A DNA stretch of 7,334 nt from contig VBOC01000081.1 in assembly GCA_005877655.1 (NCBI GenBank), positions 1 to 7,334 on the forward strand, in the 5' to 3' direction. Under the pieces are notes generated by a model. It ran no database searches. It had not been told where the DNA came from and saw only the letters and a list, made by a program, of their open reading frames with translations. The stretch's first letter is position 1, and each line of letters starts with the position of its first letter. This document shows, piece after piece, positions 1 to 7,322 of this stretch. Position numbers and translations under genes: made by a program. This DNA comes from Ignavibacteria bacterium (lineage in GTDB: Bacteria; Bacteroidota; Ignavibacteria; UBA10030; SZUA-254).

Positions 1-2366
1 AAATCATTTCCGAACGTCGAGAAGTATTCGCCGCTTCTGCTGGTGCGGGCCTGCGACCAGACGAGAAACAGCGTGCTGCCGGGAAGGTACTCCCACCTGA
101 GCACGACGTTGGTGTTGAAGAACTGCCTGTTGAAGTCCGGGTTCTGATGGTATAGATCGGGCGCCGCGAAATCCGACGTTCCGACCAGCCGCCGGAGGTT
201 TTCGTAATGGCCTTTGGCGAGGAAGAGCTGACCGTACAATTGGAGCGTGAGTTCGCGGGTGAACGTAATGGTGCTGCGGACGGTGAAGTTCGCCTGGTCC
301 GTGCTGCGGTCGCCGAAAATGCTCTCGGTCGTCCCCGATGCCGCGATGTTATCGACCCACGCCTCCTGCAGCCGGATGCGTTGAAAGTCCGCGCTGATGT
401 TCCACTCCATCCACGGGATGGGCTTCATGTTGACGCCCATCCCGCCCCCCACCAGACGTTTTTGTTTTTCGTCCCATCCGAGTTGCTGGCTGAGCGAAAG
501 GACGACGCTGCCCCGCTGATCCGATGAGAGAGAGACGTTGCTCATGTGGTTGACGGGCTTGAGGTAAAGGCCGTTTCCTCTCGTCTCGCGGCTGTCGTAG
601 AGCCCGAAGTCCGTGCCGGCGCTTGCGCTCAGACCCCAGTAGTTTGAAAAAAGGAAGTTGGCGCTGAGGGTGACCTGCCTGATGATATTCGCTCCCTCGA
701 AGATGTGACGATGATGATAGAATACTCCCGCGTTGTACGATCGGACAACCGCGGCAGGCGCGTCTTCCTTATAGGTAACCGACGCGACGGTTCCGATATC
801 GTCGGGGCTGAAGAAAAAGCCGACATCGTCTATATTATAGTGACTCGATGTGAAGTCGGTTGAGAGTGTCCAGAGCCAGTGCTCACCCGCGATTTTCGAG
901 TATGCCAGCTTTCCGGCCTCCCCCGTGATCCGCTCCTTGTCTGGGTTCGTCGATTGTGAGAATGCGAGAAACCCGTTCAAAAGATAGGTGTTCCGGCCGA
1001 ACTTCAGGTTCCAGTCGTATCCGGTGGTAAACGCGGGCGCACTGCCTCGCTTCGACGTGGAGGTGGCGATCATTTCCACGTTTGAATTGTCGAGCACGTC
1101 TTGCTTCAGGCGGATGACGGCGTAGTGCGCGAAGGGCTCGAGGACTTGTTCCGAACGGTTTCCCGCCGAATCGACAATCACGGCGCTCTCTTCGGGAGTG
1201 AACGCCTGCATCATGCCCAGTGAGAGGCCCCCGTTGGTCCTTCCTGTGAGCTTGGCCGCCCCGAGAATTGCGGTCTGTTGAGGCAGATCCTCGATCCTCC
1301 CTCCGGCCGGGACAGATACCTCGAAGGGCAAAATTGCCCTTCCGATTCGCCTCGAATAGAAAAGGCCCGGCCCGCGATCGTCGCCGAAGGTGGTGAAATG
1401 AATAATTTGCGTTCCTTCGATGAAGAACGGGCGCTTCTCGGGATAAAATGTCTCGAAGGTGGTGAGATTGAGAACGTTTGGATCCGCCTCCACTTGTCCG
1501 AAGTCGGGATTCACCGTGGCGTCGAGTGTGAAATTGCTCGACAAACCGTACTTGAGGTCGAGGCCTGCATTACCGAGAAACTGCCGGCGGCTCGCGGCAA
1601 AGTTCGACGCGGGATCGTAACGTTGTTTGCTCGTAACGAACGGAAGCGCTTCGATCTGCCGTGCGTCGGGAAGGCGGCGCAGTCCGAGCAAGTGGCCGTA
1701 GTGCGAGATGAACCCGCTCTCCCTCTTCGGCGTAAATGCCCAGCGCTCAGTCTCCTGTTTCCGGCTGATGTATCGCAGAAAGTTAATGCCCCAGATATTT
1801 TCGGCCGTATCGGAGAGAGTTGTCCGGTATCGGAGGATGTGGAATGGAATTTTTATTTCAGCGCACCACCCCTCGTTTGTGAGCCGCGTCTGCACGTACC
1901 AGACGGGGTCCCACGAATCATCGGTCCGGTCTCCGTCCTCCGACTCCAGAATATCTACCCTGACCCCGGCTGCGTTGAACGAGAAATTTACTCCCGTCTG
2001 GTGATCGTGGTAGGGGTCGATGCGAATCGATGCCCCGTCGGATTCGATCTGGTTGTCGCGGCGGGTGAGGCGCGCAACGATCTTACCGGGTTCGGAGTCG
2101 TAAAACATGCATCCGAAATAGAGGGCTTCGTCGTCGTACAAGACCCGGATTTCAGACCGCTCGGATGCAGGTTTCCCTTCTTCGGGATCACGCTGAATGA
2201 AATCTTTTGCCGGCTCCGCGAGTCTCCACACAGCCTCATCAAGCACGCCGTCGATCCGTGGTGCAGTATCCACACGCTCCGCGCGCACACTGCGGGGATT
2301 ATCTCCCGCCCTGGCAGAAAGTGCTGGAAGGACGGAGATTACCACAATTATGAGGAGCCGCCGCAT
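1..2366 (-). CDS. DUF5916 protein with N-terminal CBM9-like domain (3' end cut by window edge)
   Basis: Hand translation from ATG 2366 is open for 788 codons and runs off the left edge, so only the C-terminus is missing, probably a few dozen residues. Residues 1-20 are a signal peptide (two Arg, a hydrophobic core, then A-R-A before Gly21). The IDGVLDEAVW stretch at 38-47 is the typical opening of the family 9 carbohydrate-binding-like beta-sandwich, which reaches to about residue 215. The rest matches DUF5916, including NPDFGQVEADP near 286-296 and YPEKRPFFIEG near 308-318. The C-terminal half alternates aromatic and polar residues, as in outer-membrane beta-barrels. The family has no proven biochemical function; a surface role in binding or importing a polymer is inference. 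The start is chosen for the signal peptide, since the ribosome binding site is weak. It lies 76 bases after the TlpA-like gene on the same strand and could be co-transcribed with it. The frame contains no stop or shift. Confidence 0.9.
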   Translation of the reverse strand, partial: MRRLLIIVVISVLPALSARAGDNPRSVRAERVDTAPRIDGVLDEAVWRLAEPAKDFIQRDPEEGKPASERSEIRVLYDDEALYFGCMFYDSEPGKIVARLTRRDNQIESDGASIRIDPYHDHQTGVNFSFNAAGVRVDILESEDGDRTDDSWDPVWYVQTRLTNEGWCAEIKIPFHILRYRTTLSDTAENIWGINFLRYISRKQETERWAFTPKRESGFISHYGHLLGLRRLPDARQIEALPFVTSKQRYDPASNFAASRRQFLGNAGLDLKYGLSSNFTLDATVNPDFGQVEADPNVLNLTTFETFYPEKRPFFIEGTQIIHFTTFGDDRGPGLFYSRRIGRAILPFEVSVPAGGRIEDLPQQTAILGAAKLTGRTNGGLSLGMMQAFTPEESAVIVDSAGNRSEQVLEPFAHYAVIRLKQDVLDNSNVEMIATSTSKRGSAPAFTTGYDWNLKFGRNTYLLNGFLAFSQSTNPDKERITGEAGKLAYSKIAGEHWLWTLSTDFTSSHYNIDDVGFFFSPDDIGTVASVTYKEDAPAAVVRSYNAGVFYHHRHIFEGANIIRQVTLSANFLFSNYWGLSASAGTDFGLYDSRETRGNGLYLKPVNHMSNVSLSSDQRGSVVLSLSQQLGWDEKQKRLVGGGMGVNMKPIPWMEWNISADFQRIRLQEAWVDNIAASGTTESIFGDRSTDQANFTVRSTITFTRELTLQLYGQLFLAKGHYENLRRLVGTSDFAAPDLYHQNPDFNRQFFNTNVVLRWEYLPGSTLFLVWSQARTSRSGEYFSTFGND

Positions 2367-2417
2367 CAGATCGGAAACCTGGAATGCTCGAATTGAAGAT
2401 TGACTGCGGGTTATCTC

Positions 2418-2434
2418 CCGGCGCCAGGCACCGG
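2418..2434 (-). repeat. GC-rich hairpin between TlpA-like and DUF5916 genes
   Basis: In the 76-base gap, an inverted repeat can form a six-pair stem (CCGGTG with CGCCGG, one G-T pair) around a five-base loop. No T-run follows it on the minus strand, so it is not a standard rho-independent terminator. It may protect the 3' end of the upstream message or tune expression of the downstream gene; it could also be chance in a GC-rich spacer. Confidence 0.35.
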
Positions 2435-2442
2435 TTTACGGA

Positions 2443-4383
2443 TCAGCTTCTTTCGCCCAGCAAAAGCTCGATCTGGGCTATCAGCTCATCCTCCATGTCC
2501 GGCCCGCTGAACCCGATACTCTTGAAAGCGACATTGCCCTTCTTATCGATGATAAACTTCGTCGGAATCCCCTCGACCTCGTACTTTTCGGCAACCTTTT
2601 TTCCCGTGAGCACATCGAACACGACAGGGAACGTGTACTTATGCTCCGCCATGAATTTCTTGGCGTTCTCCACGGTGGCGGGAATATCCTTCTCGTGCTC
2701 CCAGGTGTCGACGGCGAGAAAAACCACGTTCTCGTTGTTCCTGTATTTTTCATGAACTTTCTGCAAGTAGGGAAACGATGCCTTGCATGGGCCGCACCAG
2801 GTGGCCCAGAAATCGACCACGACGATTTTTCCTTTCAGACTCGAGAGCGTAACCGGTTTTCCGGATAGATCGTTGAGCGTAAAATCGACCGAGGGTTTGC
2901 TGAGCCGGCCTTCGAGAGCTTTCTTCATCGCCGACTCGCGGTTCGCCTTTCCCGCATCGGCGAGTACATTTTCGAACTTTTTCTGTTTCTCATCGGTCAG
3001 CTTCGCGAAGGAGTCCGTTGAACCCTCTTTTTCAGCAAACGCAATTTTCAATACGCTGATCAACTTGTCGTCGCTTTTGCCCTTCCTGACGCGGTCAATT
3101 CCCACCTCATAGGCACGATCGAAGTGCCCGTTTTTAATCATGCACTCCATGTAACGCCCGTTTACCTCTGCAGCGTCTCCATTCATAAGTTGATACGCCT
3201 CGGCATAGCTCTTTTCGGCCTCCTCCGTCTTCCCGAGCTTGAAGAGCCCGTATGCATACGTATCGAGAACCGATCCGGTTCCATATTTCCTGCCGCGCTC
3301 CCAATCATCAAGGGTGGCATAATATCTTTTTGCGTCGGGATCAGGCGTTCTGCTTAGGTCGACCCCCTTGCGGGCCCAGACTACGGCTTTGTCCAAATCT
3401 TCACCCTTGTCGATCAAGTCCCACGCCAACCCATTCCACCAGTCCCAGGACGTATTCTCGATCCGTGACAAAACATCCGCTGCCTTGTCATTCTCCTTTG
3501 CTCCATGGTATGCATCATACAATCCCAGGAGCTTGGTTCTCATCTCCTTCTTGTCGAGGTCAGTATACTCTTTGAGATATTGTAAAATCTGCGGCACTCG
3601 CTTGCCAGCATCCTGCTCCTCCATGATGTGCGCCCAGCGCGATTGGCGCGCAACAGAGCCGTTCGGCTTGTTTGCGATCGCCCCTTTCTCGATCATTTCG
3701 GCTTTCGCACTATCTCCAACCGTTCGATACCACCCGACGATCCGGGAGACCGCCACTTCGTTATCCTTGTTCGCCTCAAAGGCTTTATCAACTTCCGGCC
3801 TAAGGGTAGCCTTGCCTTCATCGCTGTGATCATTACGATACATCGCGCCAAGCAGGTCGATCCGCGCCTGCCAGTTCTGGGGGTACAATTGCATTTCTTG
3901 GTCGAATTCGTCCTTCGCGCGCGCCATATTCTTCGTTCGTCTGAAGGCATTATACTGTCCTGAACTTAGTATCAGACCGCAAGCCTGATGCGCGCCCATC
4001 ACCGGTTTCCCGTCGCTTCCTGCAATCATGGCATCAAATCCATTCTCTGCACTCTCATCAGATTCATCGCGCGAAACGCAGCGGAAAATCATGTATGAAC
4101 TGTTCTTGTCGGTGATCGTAGCGGACGCCGTCCATGTATCGGCCGCCTTCTTCATCGGCAGATCGAGGAAGCGCGGATCATCTCCATTTCGGAAGACAAG
4201 CGCGTACAGCTCGATATCCGTCGCATCCCTCAGTTTCGCCGTTGGGGCGGAGGCATTGTAGATAACAGTGAAGGTACTTCCTACTGTGGGGTGCCCCGGG
4301 GAAATGGAGTAGACGTTACTCTTTGGCTGGGCGAATGCAAGAACGCAAGAGAAGAAAAGGACGATCGTTGCGATGTATTTCAT
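2443..4383 (-). CDS. Secreted TlpA/ResA-like thiol-disulfide oxidoreductase with TPR-like middle region
   Basis: This is a 646-residue protein starting at ATG 4383, four bases after an AGGAGG site. The open frame continues upstream to 4680, but that part is not protein-like and overlaps the TPR-HEAT gene. Residues 1-18 are a signal peptide ending A-F-A before Gln19. Residues about 23-140 form a beta-rich domain ([18 protein letters not shown] onward) of the kind found before TPR regions in FCB-group redoxins. Residues about 150-490 are helical and TPR-like, clearest at 371-399. Residues about 495-642 are a thioredoxin fold of the TlpA/ResA type: WCGPC at 529-533, with Cys530 and Cys533 the redox pair, and the cis-proline at Pro607 in GIPT. 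It is expected in the periplasm, exchanging disulfides with client proteins; known relatives serve cytochrome c maturation or oxidative protection, but the substrate here is unknown. No CcdA/DsbD electron donor is in the window. Two further exported cysteines, Cys102 and Cys135, lie in the front domain. Confidence 0.93.
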   Translation of the reverse strand: MKYIATIVLFFSCVLAFAQPKSNVYSISPGHPTVGSTFTVIYNASAPTAKLRDATDIELYALVFRNGDDPRFLDLPMKKAADTWTASATITDKNSSYMIFRCVSRDESDESAENGFDAMIAGSDGKPVMGAHQACGLILSSGQYNAFRRTKNMARAKDEFDQEMQLYPQNWQARIDLLGAMYRNDHSDEGKATLRPEVDKAFEANKDNEVAVSRIVGWYRTVGDSAKAEMIEKGAIANKPNGSVARQSRWAHIMEEQDAGKRVPQILQYLKEYTDLDKKEMRTKLLGLYDAYHGAKENDKAADVLSRIENTSWDWWNGLAWDLIDKGEDLDKAVVWARKGVDLSRTPDPDAKRYYATLDDWERGRKYGTGSVLDTYAYGLFKLGKTEEAEKSYAEAYQLMNGDAAEVNGRYMECMIKNGHFDRAYEVGIDRVRKGKSDDKLISVLKIAFAEKEGSTDSFAKLTDEKQKKFENVLADAGKANRESAMKKALEGRLSKPSVDFTLNDLSGKPVTLSSLKGKIVVVDFWATWCGPCKASFPYLQKVHEKYRNNENVVFLAVDTWEHEKDIPATVENAKKFMAEHKYTFPVVFDVLTGKKVAEKYEVEGIPTKFIIDKKGNVAFKSIGFSGPDMEDELIAQIELLLGERS

Positions 4384-4387
4384 ATTC

Positions 4388-4393
4388 CCTCCT
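4388..4393 (-). promoter_or_regulatory. Strong Shine-Dalgarno site of the TlpA-like gene
   Basis: A perfect AGGAGG sits four bases upstream of ATG 4383. It decides the start among several in-frame ATG codons further upstream and places the hydrophobic signal peptide at the N-terminus. Such a full-consensus site is uncommon in Bacteroidota, so it also bears on the likely host lineage. Confidence 0.85.
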
Positions 4394-4489
4394 CGTGTGG
4401 TCATGTAGGTCAGGCCGGATTGGCGGGGCCGATTCTTGAGAGCCCGACTTTGTCGCAGATCCCAGAAGAATAACCCAGCAGATATGCCT

Positions 4490-4521
4490 CTAACATAGGA
4501 AAAGAAGGGGATGAATACAAA
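4490..4521 (-). promoter_or_regulatory. Possible promoter for the TlpA-like gene (weak)
   Basis: On the minus strand TTTG (4521-4518) is followed after 20 bases by TATGTTAG (4497-4490). This resembles the Bacteroidota -33/-7 pattern TTTG and TAnnTTTG with one mismatch. It would begin transcription about 100 bases before the TlpA-like start. The TTTG element lies in the T-rich tail of the terminator, and the strong Shine-Dalgarno site of the gene argues against a Bacteroidota host, so this could be chance. No good sigma-70 TTGACA/TATAAT pair was seen in the 4384-4543 spacer. Confidence 0.2.
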
Positions 4522-4536
4522 CCCCGCGCGGCGGGG
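4511..4536 (-). terminator. Rho-independent-type terminator after the TPR-HEAT gene
   Basis: Eight bases after the TAG stop at 4546-4544, the minus strand has CCCCGC, a three-base loop and GCGGGG (4536-4522), followed directly by the T-rich tail TTTGTATTCAT (4521-4511). The stem is short but all G-C. The tail is interrupted by G and A, so efficiency may be moderate. It separates the sigma/anti-sigma/TPR-HEAT unit from the TlpA-like/DUF5916 unit. Confidence 0.6.
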
Positions 4537-4543
4537 GAAGAGC

Positions 4544-5920
4544 CTATTTCCCCTGAAGGATCTCATAGAGAGCCGCCCTCGCATGGTCGCTGCCGATACT
4601 GCCGAGATAATACACCGCCTCTCTGCGCAAATCGTAGCTCTCGTGCGTTCGGGCCACCTTGGCCAGGAAATCGACGGCACGCTCGTTTCCGACTTCGGCT
4701 ATCGAATAGAAGACATTTTCGCGCTGATCGTTCCGGGAGTGCGGTATGACGTCGAACAGTTCGATCAGGGTTTCGACGGACCGGTTCTTATCGTTTGTCA
4801 GCATGCCGATATAATCGATTGCCGCATTCTGGATCAGCTGGCTGGTATCTTTCTTCGCGGCCTCCAGGAACAGTGGGAGCACGTCGTATTTCTTGAAGTC
4901 GACCAACTGTTCCATGGCGGCAATGCGCAGCTTCGGATTCTGGGAGCGGTCGAGCACGATGTCTCTGAGCGCCCCAAAGGAGGTCGAATCCTGTTTGCCG
5001 GATCCGAGGGCCTCAAGCGCTTCCATCTTCAAGCGCGTCTCCGGGTCAAGCTCGTCATCACGGCCGTTCCACCCCGGAGCCAGTTCCGGGACCGGAACCC
5101 GGGTCCCCAGAAGACTCTTCGGCAGGCGTATCGCATTCAGGGCCCGGCTCTGAAGTTGAAGCGCCCGGCTAAGCCGTCTGGCAGCAGGAGCCATTCCGGC
5201 AGGAGGCGTTCCGGTTCGAAACCGGTAACCAAAAAGCGGTTTGCTATTCCAGGTGTTGGACTTCCCTCCACTCTGGATGAGCGGCTTCCCCCCTGCCCTG
5301 CCGATCCAGTGAGTGAGATTTTTCGTCTCCGCCTCTCCGGCGCTCTCTGCCGGTTCGCTGCCCTCCGGTGGAGCGAAAGCGGCCCATGGCCCGTCGATCG
5401 AGTCGGCTGAATACGTGCGCGTGCTGCTGCTTGTGGATACGGTCGAACCGCCGGCCGAGCTCGCCGCCCTGACAAAAGCTCCGCCCTTCAGGTCGGATAG
5501 ATCGGCGATTGCGTCATCGTAATATTGGCTCTTCGGAAAGCGCTGGATGAAGCGCTCGTACGATTCGAGCGCCTTTTTCCTGTCGATGTGCATCAACGCG
5601 TACGCCGACCAGTATTCCGCGTCATCGACATACTCGCTCGAGGGATATGATTTCGCGACCTCGCGAAGCTTTTTTCTCGCTTCCTCCCACCGTTCGTCGA
5701 GAACGAGATTGTATCCCTCCTTGTAGAGTTTGTAGGCGGGATCATGTTTATTGTCCCCCGCATCGTCGCACCCCATCTCCGCTGCGGGATCTCCCCCGCC
5801 TTCCGGAAGAAGAAACGCACCCTCGGCGATTGTCAGCTGTTGGCCAGCGTGAAGTGTCCGGATACCCCCACAAAGACAGGCGGCCAGGATCATCAAAACA
5901 GCTCCGATGAGGATTCTCAT
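4544..5920 (-). CDS. Exported, probable lipoprotein with TPR and HEAT repeats
   Basis: A protein of 458 residues from ATG 5920; a GTG two codons earlier (5926) is the alternative, but GAGAG sits five bases before the ATG and favours it. Residues 4-14 are hydrophobic and run into a lipobox, Leu12-Ala-Ala-Cys15, suggesting lipid attachment at Cys15; a second possible cut lies after Ala25 (L-H-A). Residues about 60-142 are two to three TPR-type helix pairs resembling YbgF/BamD-like envelope proteins. Residues about 145-285 are Ser/Gly/Pro/Ala-rich and look disordered. Residues about 289-457 are HEAT-type repeats with the usual pattern of alternating charged and hydrophobic helices. Both repeat types are protein-binding scaffolds; no catalytic motif was seen. 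It starts 12 bases after the anti-sigma stop, so it is almost certainly in the same operon, as a partner of the anti-sigma factor or as a target of the sigma factor. The binding partner is unknown. Confidence 0.88.
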   Translation of the reverse strand: MRILIGAVLMILAACLCGGIRTLHAGQQLTIAEGAFLLPEGGGDPAAEMGCDDAGDNKHDPAYKLYKEGYNLVLDERWEEARKKLREVAKSYPSSEYVDDAEYWSAYALMHIDRKKALESYERFIQRFPKSQYYDDAIADLSDLKGGAFVRAASSAGGSTVSTSSSTRTYSADSIDGPWAAFAPPEGSEPAESAGEAETKNLTHWIGRAGGKPLIQSGGKSNTWNSKPLFGYRFRTGTPPAGMAPAARRLSRALQLQSRALNAIRLPKSLLGTRVPVPELAPGWNGRDDELDPETRLKMEALEALGSGKQDSTSFGALRDIVLDRSQNPKLRIAAMEQLVDFKKYDVLPLFLEAAKKDTSQLIQNAAIDYIGMLTNDKNRSVETLIELFDVIPHSRNDQRENVFYSIAEVGNERAVDFLAKVARTHESYDLRREAVYYLGSIGSDHARAALYEILQGK

Positions 5921-5932
5921 ATTCACTCTCTA

Positions 5933-6772
5933 TTAAAAGGTTTCTCGTGCTTGAATAAATCTTGTGGAATCGCACAGCGCCTCCGCCATGCGAATTTTAA
6001 ACAGCAGATTTTGTCGCTGAATTCCGCTTCGAATCAGATCGACATTCGGCGTGCCGCCCTCCTCCTTGATATTCGCGAGCTCGATTAGGACTTTTTCAAG
6101 ATCGCCGATAAGTCTCGCAGACCGCATGTCGAGCGGTTGATTCTTCAGATACCGCGCCTGGGTAACCAGTTGGCGGGATACCCTGCGCTCGGCGCTCAGG
6201 TCGAACGGAGTGTCGTCGGCCGTTTTCAGATTCGAGATGCCGACAAGCAGGACCTTTGATTTCCGGAAATAATCCCCCATCCGGGCATCCATGGCGATCG
6301 CCTGCGGCTGCCCTTCATCTGACCGGGTCGCACCCCCAGTCTCCGATTCTACCTCGGTCCGGGCTCCATCTTCGGGCAAGACACTCTCTACGCGAAACTG
6401 CCGCAACGCAAAAAATCCCAGAAGGATGAGCGCGAGCGAGCCTCCTGCAATTGCAATTGCCGGACCCCGGAACCGGAGGAACAAACCAATCGCATCGAGA
6501 ATCCTGATCAAAGGTGCGTCTCGTTCGTGGCCGCCGGCTTCGATTCTCTCCTCTACCCCGTCTGTGAAGTTCTGCCAGTAGTCAGCGGATCGATGATCGC
6601 TCGCCGTGCGCAGATGGGTTGCAGTGGCCGTGACAATGGTCCGGATTTGCTCCACCTCGTTTGCGCACCGGTCACAGGAAAGAAGATGCCCCGCGATTTC
6701 GCGGCTTTGTTCCTGCGAGAGCTCGCCCCGGACATATTCATACAGAAACGGTCTGACGCGCGAATGTCTCAT
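5933..6772 (-). CDS. Membrane-anchored zinc-finger anti-sigma factor
   Basis: A protein of 279 residues starting at ATG 6772, sharing one base with the sigma-factor stop (TGATG), which implies translational coupling. TTG 6775 is a less likely start. Residues 1-60 form a ZAS/zf-HC2 anti-sigma domain with the zinc motif His29-x3-Cys33-x2-Cys36 (HLLSCDRC). Residues about 104-123 are one hydrophobic membrane helix. Residues 124-279 should lie in the periplasm: an acidic linker, then a helical region with the LIGDLEKVLIELANI (about 219-233) and QNLLFKIR pattern seen in anti-sigma tails of several FCB-type and acidobacterial genomes. The known role of the family is to bind the ECF sigma factor at the membrane until a signal releases it, by zinc/thiol chemistry or proteolysis. 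The signal here is not evident. The cytoplasmic domain is intact, although the neighbouring sigma gene is frameshifted. Confidence 0.9.
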   Translation of the reverse strand: MRHSRVRPFLYEYVRGELSQEQSREIAGHLLSCDRCANEVEQIRTIVTATATHLRTASDHRSADYWQNFTDGVEERIEAGGHERDAPLIRILDAIGLFLRFRGPAIAIAGGSLALILLGFFALRQFRVESVLPEDGARTEVESETGGATRSDEGQPQAIAMDARMGDYFRKSKVLLVGISNLKTADDTPFDLSAERRVSRQLVTQARYLKNQPLDMRSARLIGDLEKVLIELANIKEEGGTPNVDLIRSGIQRQNLLFKIRMAEALCDSTRFIQARETF

Positions 6773-7262
6773 CAAAAACCTTCAACCTTGAGGAATCCCA
6801 GACACGATCTCATTTTCTTCAACCCGCGGTGCAGATGCGTCTTGACGGTTCCATGCGAGCAGCCCAGGATCGCGCCCACTTCCCTGGTCGACATGCCGTT
6901 CATGTGCCGCAGGATCACTAGCGCGCGCTGGAGAGTCGGAAGCTGATGGAGCGCCCGCTCGATATGCACCCTAAGTCGCGTTGTTCTTTTGTTTTCCTCT
7001 TGCGGAGGCGATTCAGGGAAACATTCATCACGATCCGGTAGAGCCACGTGCCGAATCCCGCGTCGCCGCGGAACGAACGGAGCGACCGGTAGACACGAAC
7101 GAACGACTCTTGAGCCACGTCTTCCGCTTCGTCGTGATCCCCGACGACGCCATAGGCGATGTCATAGGCCTGCTTCATATAGCGTTCGACGATGAGACGG
7201 AATGCTCCGCGGCTTCCTTCCTGCGCGTCGAAAATAAGTCGCCGCTCGTCATCGGAGGGCAT
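6772..7262 (-). pseudogene. ECF-type RNA polymerase sigma-70 factor, frameshifted in this sequence
   Basis: Two overlapping frames together make one ECF sigma factor. The first, from ATG 7262, carries region 2: DAQEG near the start, DEAEDVAQESFVRVYRSL (region 2.2) and FGTWLYRIVMNVSLNRLRKRK (split over 2.3/2.4, ending near 6993). Left alone it goes astray and stops at 6918. The second, shifted by -1, carries region 4 from about 6970 to the stop at 6772: ERALHQLPTLQRAL, then the helix-turn-helix STREVGAILGCSHGTVKTHL. The switch falls in two four-A runs (6995-6992 and 6990-6987). One extra A there would give an uninterrupted protein of about 163 residues, short for ECF factors because the linker between regions 2 and 4 is short. 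ATG 7262 is preferred over TTG 7292 because family members begin just before this point and AGAAAGA lies nine bases upstream. The role would be promoter recognition under control of the adjacent anti-sigma factor. The shift may be a base-calling or assembly error, a true mutation or, less likely, programmed slippage. Confidence 0.85.
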
Positions 7263-7295
7263 CCGGGGGAATCTTTCTATGTGATATTCCAAAGG

Positions 7296-7322
7296 TTAGA
7301 CAGTACCGCTGGGGATCCGGTT
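7296..7322 (-). promoter_or_regulatory. ECF-like promoter candidate upstream of the sigma gene
   Basis: On the minus strand AACC (7322-7319) is followed after 17 bases by GTCTAA (7301-7296). ECF-dependent promoters typically have an AAC-containing -35 element and a GTC- or TCTRA-like -10 element at about this spacing. Transcription would start near 7289, leaving about 27 bases before ATG 7262, which also disfavours TTG 7292 as the start. It suggests autoregulation by the sigma factor. It rests on short motifs only. Confidence 0.35.

Noticed and set aside
830..840. AT-rich palindrome ctatattatag resembling a promoter element
   Set aside because: It encodes His-Tyr-Asn-Ile in the conserved DUF5916 frame, with no matching -35 element or gene start nearby.
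1384..1470. Two copies of the plus-strand string cgaaggtggtga about 69 bases apart
   Set aside because: They encode similar Thr-Thr-Phe stretches in the DUF5916 protein and are too short and too few to be a repeat element.
1278..2396. Plus-strand open frame of 372 codons
   Set aside because: It lies entirely antisense to the DUF5916 gene, whose hand translation shows a signal peptide and family motifs over the same bases. The plus-strand product shows no recognisable domain, and no start signals support it.
4384..4680. N-terminal extension of the TlpA-like protein by 99 codons
   Set aside because: It overlaps the end of the TPR-HEAT gene and the terminator, is not protein-like, and would bury the signal peptide. 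ATG 4383 has a perfect Shine-Dalgarno site.
4511..5410. Plus-strand open frame of 299 codons
   Set aside because: It is antisense to the TPR-HEAT gene, its start lies in the terminator tail of the opposite strand, and the translation is Arg/Pro-rich without domain features.
7263..7292. TTG start of the sigma factor ten codons upstream
   Set aside because: There is no ribosome binding site before it, it falls at about the predicted transcription start, and ECF factors normally begin close to the ATG at 7262.
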